This document shows positions 13,955 through 24,190 of a stretch of DNA of 64,000 bases, one piece after another. Each line of letters begins with the position of its first letter. Position 1 is the first letter of the stretch. Origin of the DNA: Stratiolaelaps scimitus (Eukaryota; Arthropoda; Arachnida; Mesostigmata; Laelapidae); the NCBI GenBank assembly GCA_019614645.1, contig JABWDB010000003.1:20111001-20175000 (forward strand), given 5' to 3'. A program made the position numbers and the translations under genes. The notes under the pieces are model-generated. The model had not been told where the DNA came from, ran no database searches, and saw only the letters and a program-made list of their open reading frames with translations.

Positions 13955-13985
<31 letters not shown>

Positions 13986-15367
13986 GTTTATTCAAACATA
14001 CGGTTGGTCGGTATTTCTAGGGATTATGGGGGGGGGGGGTGAGGACGACAATGTCCCGAGGAAGGCGATGGCATTGCCTCTCTGCACGGCGAGGGACAGG
14101 CGCTGCAGGAGGAAAGAGCCAGCGCGCTTGTCCCCGGTGGCGCGGATCAACCTGTGGTAGACCCCCTCGAGGAAGTTCGCAGTGAGAGGGCCGTGCCCGC
14201 CCAAGGTCTCAAAGGCAAGGGGGGAAAACAGGTGGGTTGCTTGGAGTGCGGCGTACTTCCTTAGCTTTGCCCGTTCCGCACGCGCTACTGCGTAACCGGG
14301 GATGGTTGCACAGTGGTTGACATAAGAAGGTGCTAGAGTGTCAACCACAGTGCCGTCCCAGACCAGGTGCAGGCCTCGATGAAAGGGGATAAGGGTGAGG
14401 CCGTCAGGGCGGCGCCCGTCAGAGGTGTCGAGGCCCTGTGGCTCCCTTGTGCAAGGAATACCGGCGGAGTGGAGGGCCCTCACGAGCGTGTCGTTAAGCA
14501 TCGTGTGTCGCGGATGGCGACCGGCGCTGCGTTCGCACGAGAGACCGTGATGGCCATTCGTTGCGACGGGGTCCCCGCAACGCTCGCAGCTGTGGGCCGC
14601 AACTACAGGGGCCCCGAGGCGAAGGCCCACACAGAAGCGGAGGGAGCGATCGTCTAGAGCAGTACCAAGGGACGACGAGGGCAGCGCGTGGAGCCACGCC
14701 CCCGCACCAGGCCTGTCGACAGCCCGGAGGCGAGCTTGGTCAGCAACGTGTGGCGCAGAGGCCAGGAGGGAGTCCCGCAGCTCCTGGTGCAGGGCATCGG
14801 ACCACGCCCGCTGCTTGCTCTGTTTGTCCGGAGGGACCCGAGCGCGGACGCCCGTCTGGTCAAGGGCAGCTTCCTGGGAAGCGGAGAAGTGGGCGAGCGC
14901 TTCGGGGGGGAGGACTGTAGCGACCATGTCGGCAACCGCCGTAAGCGACGCGGCGTAGCAAACGTCAGCCAAGCGGCGTACACTGAGGATGCCGAGGCCA
15001 CCGAAGCGGACTGGAAGGGAAGCCTGCGACGCCGCTTCCGGAGGGAGCTGGAGGTTCAGGATCGTCGTCAGGGCTTCCAACACCAAGTCGTCGTACTCGT
15101 GAAGGGCTGAAGCCTCAGTGCCGGCCGGGCATGTCCTAAGCAAGTGCTGCATGCGTGCGGCCGAGAAACAGGACCGAAGCAGGAACAGCCCCTGGTGAGC
15201 CGATAACAGGGGCAGCCGGTCGAGCATCACGGCCGTCCTCTCGAGGCAACGGTCCAATAGCGGCCGGATGGCCTCGTCCGTGAGAGGGGAGCCGACGAGC
15301 TCGAGGGACAACCTCTGAGTGAGACGGCACCCTGGGAGCGACCGCTGGAGGTCGGGCTGCGCGTCTA
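13955..15367 (-). mobile_element. non-LTR retrotransposon fragment with R2-type endonuclease-like end
   Basis: This is the 3' part of a LINE on the minus strand. It holds the open frame at 13992-15311, then AATAAA (complement of 13987-13992), then a homopolymer. The second copy at 48685-49600 shares the coding sequence and the GTATGTTTGAATAAA end, which fixes the 3' border. The homopolymer next to the border is T in the element's sense strand, not the usual A. The 5' end is truncated near 15367, just beyond a pyrimidine-rich tract, so the reverse transcriptase catalytic core is missing. Confidence 0.65.
13992..15311 (-). CDS. C-terminal part of a LINE polyprotein: thumb, CCHC finger, endonuclease-like motif
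   Basis: A 439-codon open frame, continuous with upstream sequence, so the first Met is only the first in frame. Residues 1-180 look like the region after a reverse transcriptase core, including PVRFGGLGILSVRRLA near 100. A zinc finger of type C-X2-C-X8-H-X4-C follows (Cys242, Cys245, His254, Cys259). Then comes GRRPDGLTLIP (Pro-Asp 302-303) and LVWDGTVVDT (Asp319, Asp324), a spacing like the PD-(D/E)XK restriction-like endonuclease of R2-superfamily LINEs, which nicks the target to start reverse transcription. The order finger-then-endonuclease also fits R2. The frame has no stop or frameshift, but without the reverse transcriptase it cannot work alone. The clade is inferred, not proven. Confidence 0.6.
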   Translation of the reverse strand: MSLELVGSPLTDEAIRPLLDRCLERTAVMLDRLPLLSAHQGLFLLRSCFSAARMQHLLRTCPAGTEASALHEYDDLVLEALTTILNLQLPPEAASQASLPVRFGGLGILSVRRLADVCYAASLTAVADMVATVLPPEALAHFSASQEAALDQTGVRARVPPDKQSKQRAWSDALHQELRDSLLASAPHVADQARLRAVDRPGAGAWLHALPSSSLGTALDDRSLRFCVGLRLGAPVVAAHSCERCGDPVATNGHHGLSCERSAGRHPRHTMLNDTLVRALHSAGIPCTREPQGLDTSDGRRPDGLTLIPFHRGLHLVWDGTVVDTLAPSYVNHCATIPGYAVARAERAKLRKYAALQATHLFSPLAFETLGGHGPLTANFLEGVYHRLIRATGDKRAGSFLLQRLSLAVQRGNAIAFLGTLSSSPPPPIIPRNTDQPYV

Positions 15368-15533
15368 AAGGAGGAAGGAGGAGGAATAGTTATCTACTTC
15401 CAAGAGCTGATTACAGCTCAAGGTTTGTAAGTTAGCTGGACCGCAGTTGGCCCCACGATTCGAAAGAAAAAGATAATTATTGCTAGTTACACTCTTCTTT
15501 AATTTCACTAACTAAAGAAAATTTGAGTAGATA

Positions 15534-15758
15534 CTACACAAAGTGTTCAGTTAGCACAACTTTTCGGCTTTTCTCATGTAAAGAGGCTAATCTATTTTCT
15601 TGTACATAATGGTTCAAATTTGGTGTCAATATTATCGCACGGCCCTGACTAATATTGTCCAAGCGAGAAACGGACCGCACCTCGAAGGGGTTAAAATTTT
15701 CAAGGGTCAAGACGGTCGTTGCAAAGTGCATGGCCACCGTTGTAGACAAGTGTATGCC
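15534..15758 (-). CDS. possible terminal exon of a host gene
   Basis: On the minus strand this follows TTCGTTTTTACGACAG, a good 3' splice site (AG at 15759-15760). It reads in phase 0 for 74 codons to a TAG: it opens GIHLSTTVAMHFATTVLTLE and ends KVVLTEHFV. The candidate upstream exon at 16190-16464 ends exactly on a codon boundary at a GTGAGA donor, so the phases agree across a 431-bp intron. ATTAAA, a weaker polyadenylation signal, lies a little downstream. An alternative donor (GAG|GTGCGG) sits inside, so the exon could be shorter. I recognise no domain. The model rests on splice signals and phase only. Confidence 0.3.
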   Translation of the reverse strand, partial: GIHLSTTVAMHFATTVLTLENFNPFEVRSVSRLDNISQGRAIILTPNLNHYVQENRLASLHEKSRKVVLTEHFV

Positions 15759-16189
15759 CTGTCGTAAAAACGAACATACTTATTGTTATTATTATTATTT
15801 TTATTGTTAATGGTTTGTTACGACGCATACCTATTTCCAGAGGCAAATCTGACAAATCTAGAGTCAATTCCAGCAACTATTAATTACCAATATACATCAT
15901 GGATGCAACTAATTTTGCACATATTATCTGAATAGTTGTTAAATCGTGCCGTTGTTTCTTCTGCTGTTTAATTTTTCAAGATTGCCGAGCCTCTTTGTAT
16001 TGATATTTTATGACAGAATACGCCTGCCGCCCGTTACATATCACAAAAAGTAATCACAGCCTTGCGCCAATTTTATTGGCAACACAAGGTGCAGTGCGCA
16101 AAGTTGAGAGGTACTGATTTCAACTCAATTTATCGGAAAAACGCTTCAATTTCATCTCTATTTCTGTATGCGATTGATATGATTCTCAC

Positions 16190-16464
16190 CTTGATTCTCT
16201 TTGAATTCTCGGATTGAACGACGCGTTCTCCACCGAAAGGTTCCTGGCCACTGATATAATGCTTCATTTTGGAATGGTTGATTTTGCCTCGGTCTCCTAC
16301 CCGGGCTCGGTGGGACGTATCAAATCTTCGGTGGAATAACTGAGCGTTCGCTGAGTACACGAGCGTGTTAGATTGGACTGGTGCCGGATGCGAGGGCGAG
16401 AGATAATACGTCTCGCCCGGATCCATCTCGACGCTGCGATAAGGGTTGCTTCCGTGTCCATTGC
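16190..16464 (-). CDS. possible internal exon of a host gene
   Basis: A 275-bp open stretch bounded on the minus strand by an acceptor (TACAACTAG|GCAATGG, with a T-rich run some 25 bases upstream) and a strong donor (ATCAAG|GTGAGA). It starts with two bases of a split codon and then reads 91 codons without a stop. Landmarks are MDPGETYYLSPSHPAP, HRRFDTSHRARVGDRG and GGERVVQSENSKRIK. The product is hydrophilic and basic with no membrane segment, so it could be a cytoplasmic tail or linker; I do not recognise the protein. It pairs in phase with 15534-15758. A preceding exon ending in phase 1 should exist at higher coordinates, but I did not find a convincing one. Confidence 0.35.
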
Positions 16465-19400
16465 CTAGTTGTAATCGAAGTTACGCGGAAAACGAAAATC
16501 TTGGTTAACTCACAAAGCTATTGCGATCATCTTGTCTGCTACTGAATATTGTAAGACAACGATGCGAAGTCAGAAGCGACAAAAATAGATCATAACACAT
16601 AACTTGGGCGTTTATATGGATTAGCGTCTAGAATAATCATACGCCCAAAAATACAGCAGCGGAGCCTGTTTTGAGAAAATATAAATTCACTGTGCTGGCC
16701 GTACGCCTCCGGGTATCAGCCTTGAGCCACTAACGTACAGGTATTTATATAGCGGCATGGTGGCGCCATTTTCCAGCCTTCATCCGCTGAGTTGAAGAGC
16801 AGCTGGCGACTCTATTTGAAGCAGAGTACACACATCATCTCGATTTAGAGGGGGGTATTTGCATCGGGCGGAAATGAAAAAGCTCTACTTTCACTAATTG
16901 TAACCCTGGCTACGTCAGTAGCCCTGGAGATGTCTCTGGAGGGTTTACTTTTATACTGATGCTCTTCGGTGTATTCCGAATGCAAATCAGGTGACACAAC
17001 TTCTTCATTCTGATATTATCCTAGTGAAGATATTATTTTCTGCTGAACACATATTATATTAGACCTGACCTCTCGGATCGTGAAGGTCGTCGCGCGCGAG
17101 GAGCAGGCTACGAATGAGAAAAGACGTACGCATCGTCGTAGACCGATCGTACAACGGGTGAGGCAACGAATGGCGAATGAACATATAATATATTAGTAGC
17201 GACATTTCTGTTTTGCTTGCTGCTTCATTGCGTACGTGCGATCTTGCACATTGAGTTTAAGGGGATTGGAATACATTATACTCTGACGCTGATTTATAGT
17301 GAATTGAGTAAGGATGTGGCAAACGGATGGTGTCGTCCCAGAGTCAATATGGCGTGAAGCGTCTGCAATATTTAAACACCTCTGAAATTACTGATTAAAC
17401 ATAGAGTAAATGAGATCTAACTCAATCGTCATCTATAACTAAACTGAAATGATCTACGGGACCAATTGAATGAGAAGAAAACACTCAAACTACTGGACTC
17501 AAACGCGTTCATCCAATGATTGGCGTTGTACCGATATGCTGCTTACGTTGTTGGTCCATTTTTAGAGCGGATTTCAGATGGTTTGCCACAAGGTGGCGTC
17601 ATTATCTCGGGAAACTAGTTCAAATATTGGTGTTATCCCTTGCTCTTGTCTGTTTGCTCGTATGTACACTATATGACAAATGTGCTTCAATAAATAAATA
17701 AATATGAAATATATATATATTCTTGAGTGTTATTCCATTATTGGGAGCACATCTCGATAAGCTGGAAACATACGTGTCAGAAGAGACCGCGAAGACATTG
17801 CCAACTGGTCTAACTCAGGTGCTGTGCTCCGAAAAATCTCGGGATGTTGAACGAACAAACTCGGCCATCGATGATGCGGCGCCCTCTTTGGCGGCATTCG
17901 ATTGGCCTCAGCGAAATCCGTTAGGATTAAGACTACAGAATAGAGGGCGGCGTTGAGCTCGTTTAAGCACGTTCGTACCATTCCAATGACGGTAGTAGGC
18001 TAGTAGATCATACTTCACATGTGGACAGCTGAAACAAAAAAGTATTGGGAGTGACACATCTGAATTAAGTTTTGCCGGTTGCTTATTGGCTGTGCTGCGA
18101 CTCGAATCGATTTTCGAGAGAGACGCAGCGGATGTTATTCACAGTTTCAGCTTCACCGGATGCAGCATAAACAATTTCACCTGGTTTAGGTGACAACATC
18201 TATGCAGTCGATATAATACTAGATTGGTACTCAATGGCACTTTTTAAAATTTTTTTTTGTTTTTTTTAACAAAAAATGGCACTAAGGCATAGAGTTCAAC
18301 TAGTTCAATGACTCCGTTAGCGTGAACTTCAACACGCGGCAGACATGCTCGAATTGGGAGCTTTATCAAACTATAAAAGTTTCCAGTTTCGTGTAACTGC
18401 AGTTGAAGCCTGGCTTTTAGCTATTGGACAGAGACTCCAACATATTGATCAAGATCACATTAAGTATACGTACAGTAAATAGAATAAAAATACATTTTAT
18501 GGAGGTGGTGTTCAATTGTATCGTCGAGATCTCTTCTGCGAGAGAGAGTATTGCCATGCGGGCATGGCCACACACCGTAGGAGCCCACACGACAACATCG
18601 CGACCACCCCCACTCTGGAAGGGGTAATGGTGGTTTGACGGCGGGAACTACTGTTCTTGATGAATCAATCGCATTCATAAAAATTACCACGAAAAAGTTC
18701 GCTGCATATTCATTCGTACACGTTTACGATACGCGCCGCAAAGGAGATGGGACTGACACTCTCGATAATTTGGGCCATTTGCACTGAAACATCCAAGTCG
18801 ATATATCGGGCCCGCATCAAGTCTGCGAGCAGACTAGGAAAGCGGAATTTATTTATTAATGGAATTAAATCGGAAACGCGTTAGTGAAGCCAATGTTGAG
18901 TTCATCCACAATCAAGCATTGCCTCAGCGAATTCTGGTCGAATTCTGAACAGTGTCATTCTGGAGTGTTGGAAAACCGTTTGAAATCTTACCATCAAATC
19001 TCATAGTGGCGGAAATAAGCGAACCCAACATTCTCGAAAAGGCCATTTTTCCCAGATACGGGAACGTTGGCAGCGCTTGCACCTCTTCCAAGATAAATCA
19101 GAGGGGGAGCTTTTGTCAGAAACAGGTCGTGTTCTTTCTTTTAGATTAAAAATTGTTAAATTGCATCATTTAGCTAACCTTCCCTGCCCTCAGGTTCGGT
19201 TGACGCTCGCTCTTTCCAACCGGATCGTCTAGAGAAAGGAGATTAACGAACTCAAATAAAGTCAGACCTAGGCTCGAGTACCACGACCCCTGTCTCTCGA
19301 GCGATCTGATGATCTATTGAATGCTTGTACGAACAGCTGCATGCGGCCCTGCTTTCCCATTAGTGGAGACAAGACCTTCACTAAGAAGCGCAGATAGTTG

Positions 19401-20196
19401 GACGTTTGTTGTGGAGCCTTGTAACGAATGAACTGATTCCCCCCCCCCGTTTGAAATTAAGATTAGCTGTAGTTAGTTAGTATTCTCCTTGTGAACGAAT
19501 GAAGTCGCATAGTCATCGTTAATTCACTTGGTATATATTTCACTATTCTTCTAAACAACGCATATAGAAGTACGCAATATTGTACGAGATTCGTTACTCA
19601 CCTGCAAGCAAGAAACTCGCCGTCATAAACCTTTGTCTGAACAGTATTTCCACTAGGGGACGCGAATGTCTACCAGTGACACCGTGATTCGAAGTAAAAT
19701 GGTTTTTCCCCTTGCCAAGCCGCAACGGCGAGCGTATGAAACGTAATAGATGCCTGTGTCAACTATCCAACCGATGTCGCCAATGACCAGCGAACCCGAC
19801 GTTGGCTCTCAGTGGCGAGGAGGAAAATAGTATCCTAGACACAAAGCGCTCCATTGGCAAACACTACTGTGGGTTCTCCGGGGGGGGGGGGGGTGTACTG
19901 TGGGTTGTTTTGGCGACAAACTATTGTTGTTGGCAAGATACCTTCCCATTGGCAATGACCATGTACCTTTCTTCAACAAGACGACGTCAGTAGCACACAG
20001 CCTAGTCAATCTGGTAATAACATGGTTTGCCCGCAGTGGATCATACCATCGTTGCACCATGAAGTATAACAACGAATGTGCTTGACGTAGTCGAGCTAAA
20101 AGTGTTAATAACTGTGTGTTAATGAATGTGTTAACTGCTGATATAATATTTTCAAAATTCTCATTCAATTTTCTTAAAATATGGCTGCACCCCCAT
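16465..20196. other. intergenic or intronic DNA, no gene recognised
   Basis: If the exon pair at 15.5-16.5 kb is real, part of this would be intron or upstream region. Otherwise it shows a short (TA)n run near 17709-17720, a G-run near 19880-19892 and scattered short frames. The minus-strand frame at 17730-17981 (83 codons) matches nothing I know. Confidence 0.45.
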
Positions 20197-20333
20197 CTCG
20201 TTCAGGAAAGGCTGATGGTCCATGGATCGCAATCCGTGGCTGATGGTCCACGGACCGAAATCTCGTTCAGGAAAGGCTGATGGTCCACGGACCGAAATCT
20301 CGTTCAGGAAAGGCTGATGGTCCACGGACTCAT
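20197..20333. repeat. 37-bp minisatellite
   Basis: Units starting CTCGTTCAGGAAAGGCTGAT begin at 20197, 20262 and 20299, with a partial 28-bp unit between the first two. The last two full units are nearly identical and start 37 bp apart. Each unit carries the self-complementary core GGTCCACGGACC (GGTCCATGGATC in the first). The array reads open on the minus strand, but 37 is not a multiple of three, so coding use is unlikely. Confidence 0.9.
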
Positions 20334-20580
20334 GAGATGACTTCGCTCCCGCGCCGAATAGGTGCCAAGTGAGGTACCTCTTCGCATATCGATATTGTTC
20401 TGGGGTTTTTGTAACATTGAACATGTTTCACCATGATTTACAATCGGCCATTGCTAGCCAACCACATTCATTAACACCGGGCTCTTCCACAGGAAACAGA
20501 GACAAAATGAAATATTTAGGCTCATGCTGTTAAAATTCTTAATTAATTCCGATGCAATTTTCGGTCAATCTATCCACAGG

Positions 20581-20615
<35 letters not shown>

Positions 20616-21084
20616 AATATTGCTATGCCAGTTAGTACATAGTTTTGTCGACCTGTACTACCTACACTATGCAGATGTTGTAATGGTGGTTTTCGTGTAA
20701 TCGTTAGCATGTTCCTAGTTCTCCCTGTGTTTCGATAGCTATTCTTGCGACACCAAATTGTCGGAAGCGTGCACAAGTCTATTTCAGGAAAAAGTGCCCT
20801 ACATGCGACTGTTGGGCTGATTATCTCAGACTCTGTAATGATATGACCAATCAGAAGTGGCGTTTAAAACTGTTCTAAAAACTGCTACTAAACCACAATA
20901 GGATATCTATTAGAGCGCATCGGGTTGACATCTGCTGATTCCAACCAGTTTTCCGCTGGCGTCTTACGCAACTCAGTTGTTCCCCAAATTTACCCCATTT
21001 CAGCACTACTAAATAATAGATAGATACCATTCAGTACGAGTACATTACACCTTAAAGCCTTCTGAGTAGTACCAAGATTAATGC
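20334..21084. other. intergenic DNA with a (TA)n array
   Basis: No gene recognised. A (TA)n array lies at about 20585-20613. Confidence 0.5.
20585..20613. repeat. (TA)n microsatellite
   Basis: About 14 uninterrupted TA units. Confidence 0.95.
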
Positions 21085-21585
21085 GCAACAGTGTTCTCAT
21101 TACGGGCCTCCCTTTCTAATCTCCATCCCTCTTTGCAAGGTATTTGAAACTGTTATTATTGATCAAATTAATAATTTGCCTCCCGCTTTAAGCAACTATA
21201 TTTCAGAAAGAAAGAGCAAAATGTCGTTACTAATTATAGAACCATCTGATATCCTCAGAAAGTGGTGGATCGTAGTGGTAATGCCTTCGATATTCTGCTC
21301 CAAACGTTGGACTTTTTAAGTGTTCCTTTTCTTCTGGAAAAATGACCTGTATATTAACTTTTACGACAATGCGTGTTTTATATTGTTCATCTTTACGGTC
21401 GATCGACTCAGTCTGTTTACATGAATGACACTCATTCTCGTATAGTATATACGTTCTTCGATGTCCCGCTCGGCAGTCTTCTTGGTTTTCCATTTTTCTC
21501 AATCTTCTTCAACGACATCCCTTGTGTCTCCAATTCTCTGAAATTGATCTTATCTGCAGATGACACGCTCAGCATTTATTCGTGA
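21085..21585 (+). pseudogene. non-LTR reverse transcriptase fragment (CR1/jockey type), decayed
   Basis: LINE reverse transcriptases copy element RNA into DNA at a nicked target. The plus strand here reads as a worn core. ISIPLCKVFETVIIDQINNL near 21110 corresponds to the start of the fingers. After frameshifts, VYMNDTHSRIVYTFFDVPLG, then FSIFFNDIPCVSN and SADDTLSIYS (21375-21585), match the conserved GVPQGS..LLF..YINDLP and YADD blocks. The usual Tyr of YADD is Ser and the Gln of PQG is Leu, and stops lie between the blocks. Both ends are missing. It sits beside a Tc1 element on the other strand. Confidence 0.7.
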
Positions 21586-22108
21586 TTCAAATCATTCTGC
21601 TCTCATTTCCAGGATCAGGCCTGATCTATCTGAGGTCGAGACAGCTAACTAGCGAGGACGCTTGGTCTCTCACAGTCGGGTTTTCACAGGAGGCACGTGG
21701 AGCGCGTATGTGCGGGAAAAAAACAGCTATGGCAATTTTAATCGATCGAATTTATTTTACTCGATACAGGTAATTGTTCTGGCAACTAATCATTTCAGCA
21801 GCAATAAGGAACGATCATACCGCTGAGTGGGCTTCGTGCCATCGTTTAGACTTATCGTAATTCAGTAATTCGAAGATGTCACATTTAAAGAACATTGCAC
21901 GAGTATTTGGCTATCTAACTCAGATGTAGACATTTGATATCGGAAATTGTCGTTTGGAGGGTGCGACAATAGGATAGGACGGTTAGTGTTTGTCAAACAC
22001 AACGTCAGACGCGTAGATCAATCCTTGGAGTTCTTTATCATCTTTCTTTATCTGAAGATTTTTGCCAGGAACGAGGAAGGAAAAGAATAAGCAAAGGTAG
22101 CCCCGATA

Positions 22109-22181
22109 TGTCCTCATAGTAATACCTGAAAGGTTAAGAGCTGAGGCCTGTCAGATAGGGGAACAACTGAGAGTCAGCTCG
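22109..22181 (+). repeat. short hairpin retroposon copy
   Basis: It reads TCCTCATAGTAATACCTGAA through GAGAGTCAGCTCG, nearly identical to the copies at 31036 and 46965. It lies inside the 3' flank of the Tc1 element, within a stretch missing from the other Tc1 copy. That shows it arrived after the transposon, either alone or with the surrounding ~130 bp. An A-rich tail (GAAAAACAATT) follows. Confidence 0.7.
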
Positions 22182-22483
22182 AAAAACAATTATTTTAAAC
22201 ACTGCTGAGTTCTAACATCGTTCTTCTACATATTTCCTACAAATTTGGTACATTGCCGGGCCACCGCCGTTCCACAGAACAGAGGTAAATCGATAGGGCA
22301 TAGATTCATATAGTTTACGTATAAAGTTTTGATCAAGAACATTCCATTCTGCTATCAAAGCTTTTTTTTTAGCTCATGTAGCGTTTGATACTGCTTGTCA
22401 CCTCTAGAGGCAGCTCTAGAAAGGGCTCCCCACAGGTTTTCTATAATATTCAAGTCTGGAGAGCGTACGGGTCAGCTCAGTAA

Positions 22484-22980
22484 CTATATATCTTGAGTTC
22501 CGAAGAACTCCTTGACCACCTTCGCCGTATGAACTGCGGCGTTGCCCTGCTGGAAGATAACGGCACAGATCTTCTTGGCGTGATTGCTAAGTTGATCCTC
22601 CAACATTGTGACGTAGGTACTACTATTTATTCGCCCGTCTGCGAAGACCAAATCGGTCTTCCCGTTGTAGCGAATACCGGCCCAAATCATCACACTCATA
22701 CCTCCCGCTTGTCGTCGACTTAGGAGTTTCTCTTCTTTCCTAATGTCATGGAAGTAATAAGAATGTCCATCAGGACCGTCGAGATTGAATCACTTTTCGT
22801 TGAAAAGTGATTCAATCTCGACACCTCTGTCCACGAAATGTGTTCACGAACAAAGCTCAAACTTGCATCCTTGTGTTCCAATGTTAAACGGGTCTTTCGG
22901 TTGGGTTTTCTACGAACAATATGTTTTGATGCCTAAAGATACCTTTGCACGCTTTGGCCGTACGTTTCGACTCTAGTCTC
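22484..22980 (-). pseudogene. Tc1 transposase, catalytic part
   Basis: On the minus strand, LSRRQAGGMSVMIWAGIRYN, KTDLVFADGRINS, YVTMLEDQL and FQQGNAAVHTAKVVKEFFGT match the Tc1 catalytic domain. Downstream in the same strand come PVRSPDLNIIENLW and the C-terminal region. The second catalytic Asp, in the motif QDNAAVH, is Gly here (QQGNAAVH), which alone would abolish activity. The segment with the first catalytic Asp has been replaced by a perfect hairpin (22778-22822). A stop follows GTQDI. Confidence 0.75.
22778..22822. other. perfect 21-bp inverted repeat with 3-nt loop
   Basis: The left arm 22778-22798 is the exact reverse complement of the right arm 22802-22822, and GTT lies between. 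Copy 2 of the same transposon (about 31979-32021) has unrelated sequence at the position of one arm and only a short imperfect match. The palindrome is therefore a change in this copy, not a family feature. Confidence 0.95.
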
Positions 22981-23361
22981 TGCTGCAACTTCGCCACAAG
23001 TCAAGAAGGTGTTAGAGGCTCTTCGGAGGAGGGAGAGCTTTTGACGCGCACTTATTGCTTCTGGTCATCCTGACAGCTTCTTGGTCCCGTACTGTCGATA
23101 CACGGGATAGCCGGTTTTGTCAACGCCGTACGCTCAGCGATTGCTTTCGGGAGTTTTCGTTTGCATTCTCCTTTGTTCAGTCCGCAACGAATCTGTGATC
23201 ACGTATGTATCACTGTATTGATGGCAATTCTGTGTAGATCGTCGTGCCCACTAGGGTCACGTGATCGTCAGCGTTTACATCTACGAATTGTTAACTGTGG
23301 GGAAATTCGTTCCGAATGATGCTGTTCCTGGTTAGCTTGATGATATAAGAGTCGGGCACTC

Positions 23362-23845
23362 TCAGCTGCGAAGCTGGACTTTATTCTGTATCAGATTAAT
23401 GTGCGTGTCAAATAATACACATACCATAGAGAACAACGCATATGACGGCAGCGCATGCAGCCTTCTACCATGAAATGTAGCAGGAGAACATGCTGGCCAC
23501 TCTAGGGTTTCAATGTCATGCCGTCCTAACCACGCACGTGTACTAGCGCTGACGTAACTTGAAGCGTTATCGTGCTGGAAAACAATTGGCAGTCGATGAA
23601 ATCTGCTCCTAAACGGTAGTAGGATGTTGGTCAACATTTGCTGATGGTCCTTGCTATTCATTCGAGATGAGATGAAAGCGAGTGGGAGTCTGCCAAACAC
23701 CGCAAATCACAAGGCTCCCTCCACCGAAATTGCTCTTCGGGAAGTACCGCGACTCTTTACGTACATCATGCCAATGACCGTTAAATCCATCTGGCCCGTC
23801 CAAATTGAACGTCTTTTCGTCATTGAAGACGATTTATCCCCATGT
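23362..23845 (-). pseudogene. second Tc1-type transposase family, fragment
   Basis: The minus strand reads IVFNDEKTFNLDGPDGFNGH (first catalytic Asp region) near 23833-23774. After one frameshift come FGRLPLAFISSRMNSKDHQQ and LPIVFQHDNASSYVSAST, then HDIETLEWPACSP. These are Tc1/mariner catalytic blocks, with HDNAS carrying the second Asp. The sequence breaks right after WPACSP, before the third acidic residue. The protein differs clearly from the Tc1 copy next door, so it belongs to another family. It directly abuts the Helitron-like fragment. Confidence 0.65.
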
Positions 23846-23849
23846 GTTG

Positions 23850-24190
23850 CTATCCCGGGCTATTGCGTACATATTGCACTAATTCCTCATTGGGTTGATT
23901 GTCTGGAATATGAAGATCAATAGCCAGTTCACTCTCGTTGGTGGGCAAATTGTGTGTGCGTGGATCGACACCAAACTCACTTGAATCGACCACTTCGGAC
24001 ACAAACTGATTCTCAGGCTCTACCGTTTGTGTCTCTATCCTGTTGGCTTGTTTATAGGCTCGAACATATGGATTATGTGCACGTAGTGCACGATCGAATG
24101 CCAGTACAAATTGTTGCAATTCTCCGCGGGCTATTTGTCGTTATTCACGTTGCTGTTCACCGCGTAGAGAGTCGAACATTTCACGAATAT
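23850..24190 (-). pseudogene. Helitron-like N-terminal fragment
   Basis: The 89-codon minus-strand frame reads MQQFVLAFDRALRAHNPYVR and later VDPRTHNLPTNESELAI. Helitron replicase/helicase proteins carry a comparable stretch ahead of their replication initiator domain: HNPYV..FK, followed by a variable part and (R)RYNLPTADEVA. The frame extends upstream to about 24190 with one stop. No HUH or helicase motif is present. The assignment rests on this one block and could be wrong. Confidence 0.45.

Larger units (their letters stand above)
21870..23180 (-). mobile_element. Tc1-type transposon, copy 1, decayed
   Basis: The minus strand holds most of a Tc1 transposase and about 130 bp of 3' flank also present beside copy 2 (31915-32730). 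The shared flank is the reverse complement of ACATTGCACGAGTATTTGGC and following. The N-terminal DNA-binding region is visible near 23130-23000 (YPVYRQYGTKKLSG, then CGEVAAETRVETYGQSVQRY). The catalytic part follows with stops and frameshifts. About 200 bp at roughly 22003-22208, absent from copy 2, interrupt the 3' flank and include a short retroposon. Inverted terminal repeats were not found with confidence. Confidence 0.75.

Noticed and set aside
14561..15110. Two overlapping plus-strand frames of 119 and 140 codons
   Set aside because: Shadows of the GC-rich retrotransposon frame on the minus strand.
20197..20333. CRISPR array
   Set aside because: Units are directly adjacent with no unique spacers, and there are only about three; it is a minisatellite.
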